This document shows, piece by piece, positions 4,846-6,425 of a stretch of 6,425 nt of DNA (position 1 is its first letter; each line of letters starts with the position of its first letter). The notes below the pieces were generated by a model that was not told where the DNA came from, did not search any database, and saw nothing but the letters and a program-made list of their open reading frames with translations. The DNA lies in the NCBI GenBank assembly GCA_002694895.1, contig NZNN01000063.1:1-6425 (forward strand), written 5' to 3'. Position numbers and translations under genes: made by a program. Source of the stretch: Chloroflexota bacterium (GTDB lineage: Bacteria > Chloroflexota > Dehalococcoidia > Lucifugimonadales > GCA-002694895).

Positions 4846-6425
4846 ATGAATATTTTACTAAGAATAGCTTCTTATACTTTAAAATTCAAACTTTATTTAA
4901 TACTTGGATACATTTGCACTGTCGGCGCTGTAATCAGTTATCTTCTAATCCCTGAATTACTTGGTGGTATTGTAGACAGAATTGATCCCGATTCAAGCAA
5001 TGAATCAATTTACAACTCTCTTAACCTTACTCTCCTTTTAATTATCTTATTTGCATTAGGTTGTACAAGAGGTGCATTTTCCTATGGGCAAAACTATTTT
5101 GGAGAAGCCTTATCATTTAAAGTTTCTAAAGTACTAAGAGATCAACTATATTACAAGACACAAAAACTAGATTTTTATTTTCATGATAGAACACATACCG
5201 GAGAAATGATGTCCAGGGTAATAGTCGATATAGAAGGGATGAGGATGTTTATTCCAATGGGCATAGTAAGATCTCCTTATGTCTTCTTAATGTTCTTTGG
5301 TAGCATAATCTTGCTTTTACTTAAAAATTTTGAACTGGCTATATATGCATGTTCATTTTTAGTTTTATCTGGATTTCTTGCAGCTAGAATGCGTTTAAAA
5401 TTAAGACAAATATGGTTGAAAGTTCAAGAAAAAAATGCCGAATTAAATGCCTTGTTACAAGAAAATTTAAACGGTATCAAAGTTGTTAAAGCATTTTATG
5501 CTGAAAGTCATCAAATTAACAAATTTAGTAATACAAATGAAGAATTTAAACAATTAAATATTAATGTAGAAAATTTCAGAGCCATTACAATGACTACAGT
5601 CTTGTTTGCTTATTGGGCTACATTAGCTTTAGTACTTGCTATTGGAGGATTAAAGGTAATAGATGGAGAAATGAGTATTGGAGATTTAACAAGTTTTATG
5701 TTTTACATGCAACTCCTAGCTATGCCGGTAAGAATGATAGGTTGGCTATTAAATACAAGTACCAGAGGATCAACTTGTGGTAAAAGAATCTTTGAGATAT
5801 TAGATACAAAGCCACAAATAGCAAATCCACCAAATGCAAATACAAACTTCTACAAAATGAAAGGTGAAATCATTTTTAAAAATGTTTCTCATAAATTTCC
5901 TGATGCAAAATCTGATAGTGTGAAGAAAGTAAACTTGTCAATTAAAAAGAATCAAAGCATTGCAATTACAGGAGAGGCTGGTAGCGGTAAAAGTACTTTG
6001 GTTCAATTATTGCTACGTTTTTATGATCCAATTAGTGGGGAAATTTATATAGATGGAAAAAATATAAAAGAAATCGACCTTGGTATACTTAGGAAAAATA
6101 TAGGTTATGTTCATCAAGATGTATTTATTTTTAATGAAACATTTAAAAATAACATCAGTTATGGGAATCCAGCAGCTTCAATGGATAAAATAATTGAAGC
6201 AGCTCAGATAGCTCAAATACATGAATATATTAACTCTTTACCGGATAAATATAATTCATTAATATCTGAAAATGGTGCAAATTTATCTGGGGGTCAAAAA
6301 CAAAGATTAAGCATAGCACGCACATTACTTTTAGATCCTCCAATCCTTATACTTGATGATTCCACATCAAGCGTTGATGCGACTACAGAAAAGGATATTC
6401 AAAAAGCTATTAACAAATTAATTTC
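4846..6425 (+). CDS. ABC exporter half-transporter (membrane domain + ATPase) with degenerate catalytic Glu; cut by right edge
   Basis: The frame is open for 526 codons from ATG 4846 to the right edge with no stop; an in-frame TAA at 4816-4818 and no other start codon fix this start. No good Shine-Dalgarno sequence is visible. The type I exporter membrane domain (about 1-305) has six predicted helices near 17-40, 58-77, 138-159, 162-180, 246-271 and 278-302, with the first coupling-helix segment HTGEMMSRVIVDIE (117-130). The ATPase domain starts near 340: A-loop position Phe351 instead of the usual Tyr, Walker A GEAGSGKST (376-384), Q-loop Gln424, signature LSGGQ (480-484), Walker B ILILD ending at Asp504, and D-loop SSVD (508-511). 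The residue after Walker B is Asp505, not the catalytic Glu. That pattern marks the degenerate subunit of heterodimeric exporters such as BmrC/BmrD and TM287/288. The H-loop and the last 50 or so residues lie beyond the window. The exported substrate (drug, lipid or peptide) is unknown. Confidence 0.94.
   Translation, partial: MNILLRIASYTLKFKLYLILGYICTVGAVISYLLIPELLGGIVDRIDPDSSNESIYNSLNLTLLLIILFALGCTRGAFSYGQNYFGEALSFKVSKVLRDQLYYKTQKLDFYFHDRTHTGEMMSRVIVDIEGMRMFIPMGIVRSPYVFLMFFGSIILLLLKNFELAIYACSFLVLSGFLAARMRLKLRQIWLKVQEKNAELNALLQENLNGIKVVKAFYAESHQINKFSNTNEEFKQLNINVENFRAITMTTVLFAYWATLALVLAIGGLKVIDGEMSIGDLTSFMFYMQLLAMPVRMIGWLLNTSTRGSTCGKRIFEILDTKPQIANPPNANTNFYKMKGEIIFKNVSHKFPDAKSDSVKKVNLSIKKNQSIAITGEAGSGKSTLVQLLLRFYDPISGEIYIDGKNIKEIDLGILRKNIGYVHQDVFIFNETFKNNISYGNPAASMDKIIEAAQIAQIHEYINSLPDKYNSLISENGANLSGGQKQRLSIARTLLLDPPILILDDSTSSVDATTEKDIQKAINKLI

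Noticed and set aside
1..6425. CRISPR array, tRNA/rRNA gene, insertion sequence, integrase or defence-system genes
   Set aside because: I saw no spaced repeats, cloverleaf-like or rRNA-like sequence, transposase motifs or terminal inverted repeats; essentially all of the window is explained by five genes and two short gaps.

Overview
The window is AT-rich and gene-dense: five protein-coding genes, two of them cut by the window edges, with only 169 bp and 117 bp of non-coding DNA at its two real gaps. I see no rRNA, tRNA, CRISPR array, insertion sequence, integrase or phage gene. The style fits a bacterium with a streamlined chromosome: AT-rich codons, very short spacers, and a solute-binding lipoprotein with a Thr-rich then Pro/Ala-rich linker. 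A marine bacterioplankton lineage such as AT-rich Chloroflexota (SAR202-like) is my best guess, but that is an impression from protein style, not a demonstration.

Layout, left to right. (1) Positions 1-1026, minus strand: N-terminal 342 residues of a family 5 (peptide/nickel type) ABC-transporter solute-binding lipoprotein, running off the left edge. It has a strong ribosome binding site and a likely promoter of its own in the 1027-1195 gap. (2) Positions 1196-4728, minus strand: a probable three-gene operon, transcribed right to left. It holds an S9-family serine peptidase, a RimI-like GNAT N-acetyltransferase and a 12-helix MFS transporter. The internal gaps are only 11 and 6 nt, and the MFS gene uses a TTG start. 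A weak AT-rich hairpin with a T-run after the MFS gene may end the transcript. (3) Positions 4729-4845: a divergent intergenic region. (4) Positions 4846-6425, plus strand: an ABC exporter half-transporter (membrane domain fused to ATPase), cut by the right edge before its H-loop. Its ATPase has Asp where the catalytic Glu is expected, which points to the degenerate subunit of a heterodimeric exporter.

How the genes may work together (inference): the solute-binding protein would capture peptides or similar solutes outside the membrane. The cytoplasmic S9 peptidase would trim peptides. The acetyltransferase and MFS carrier, co-transcribed with it, would modify and move small molecules. The ABC half-exporter is divergent and may be unrelated; its partner subunit is predicted just beyond the right edge.

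I found no clearly new biological system. The points most worth a second look are the degenerate ATPase site, the same-frame stop/TTG junction between the acetyltransferase and MFS genes, a 13-bp sequence shared by the two intergenic regions, and a helix-phased direct repeat upstream of the ABC gene.
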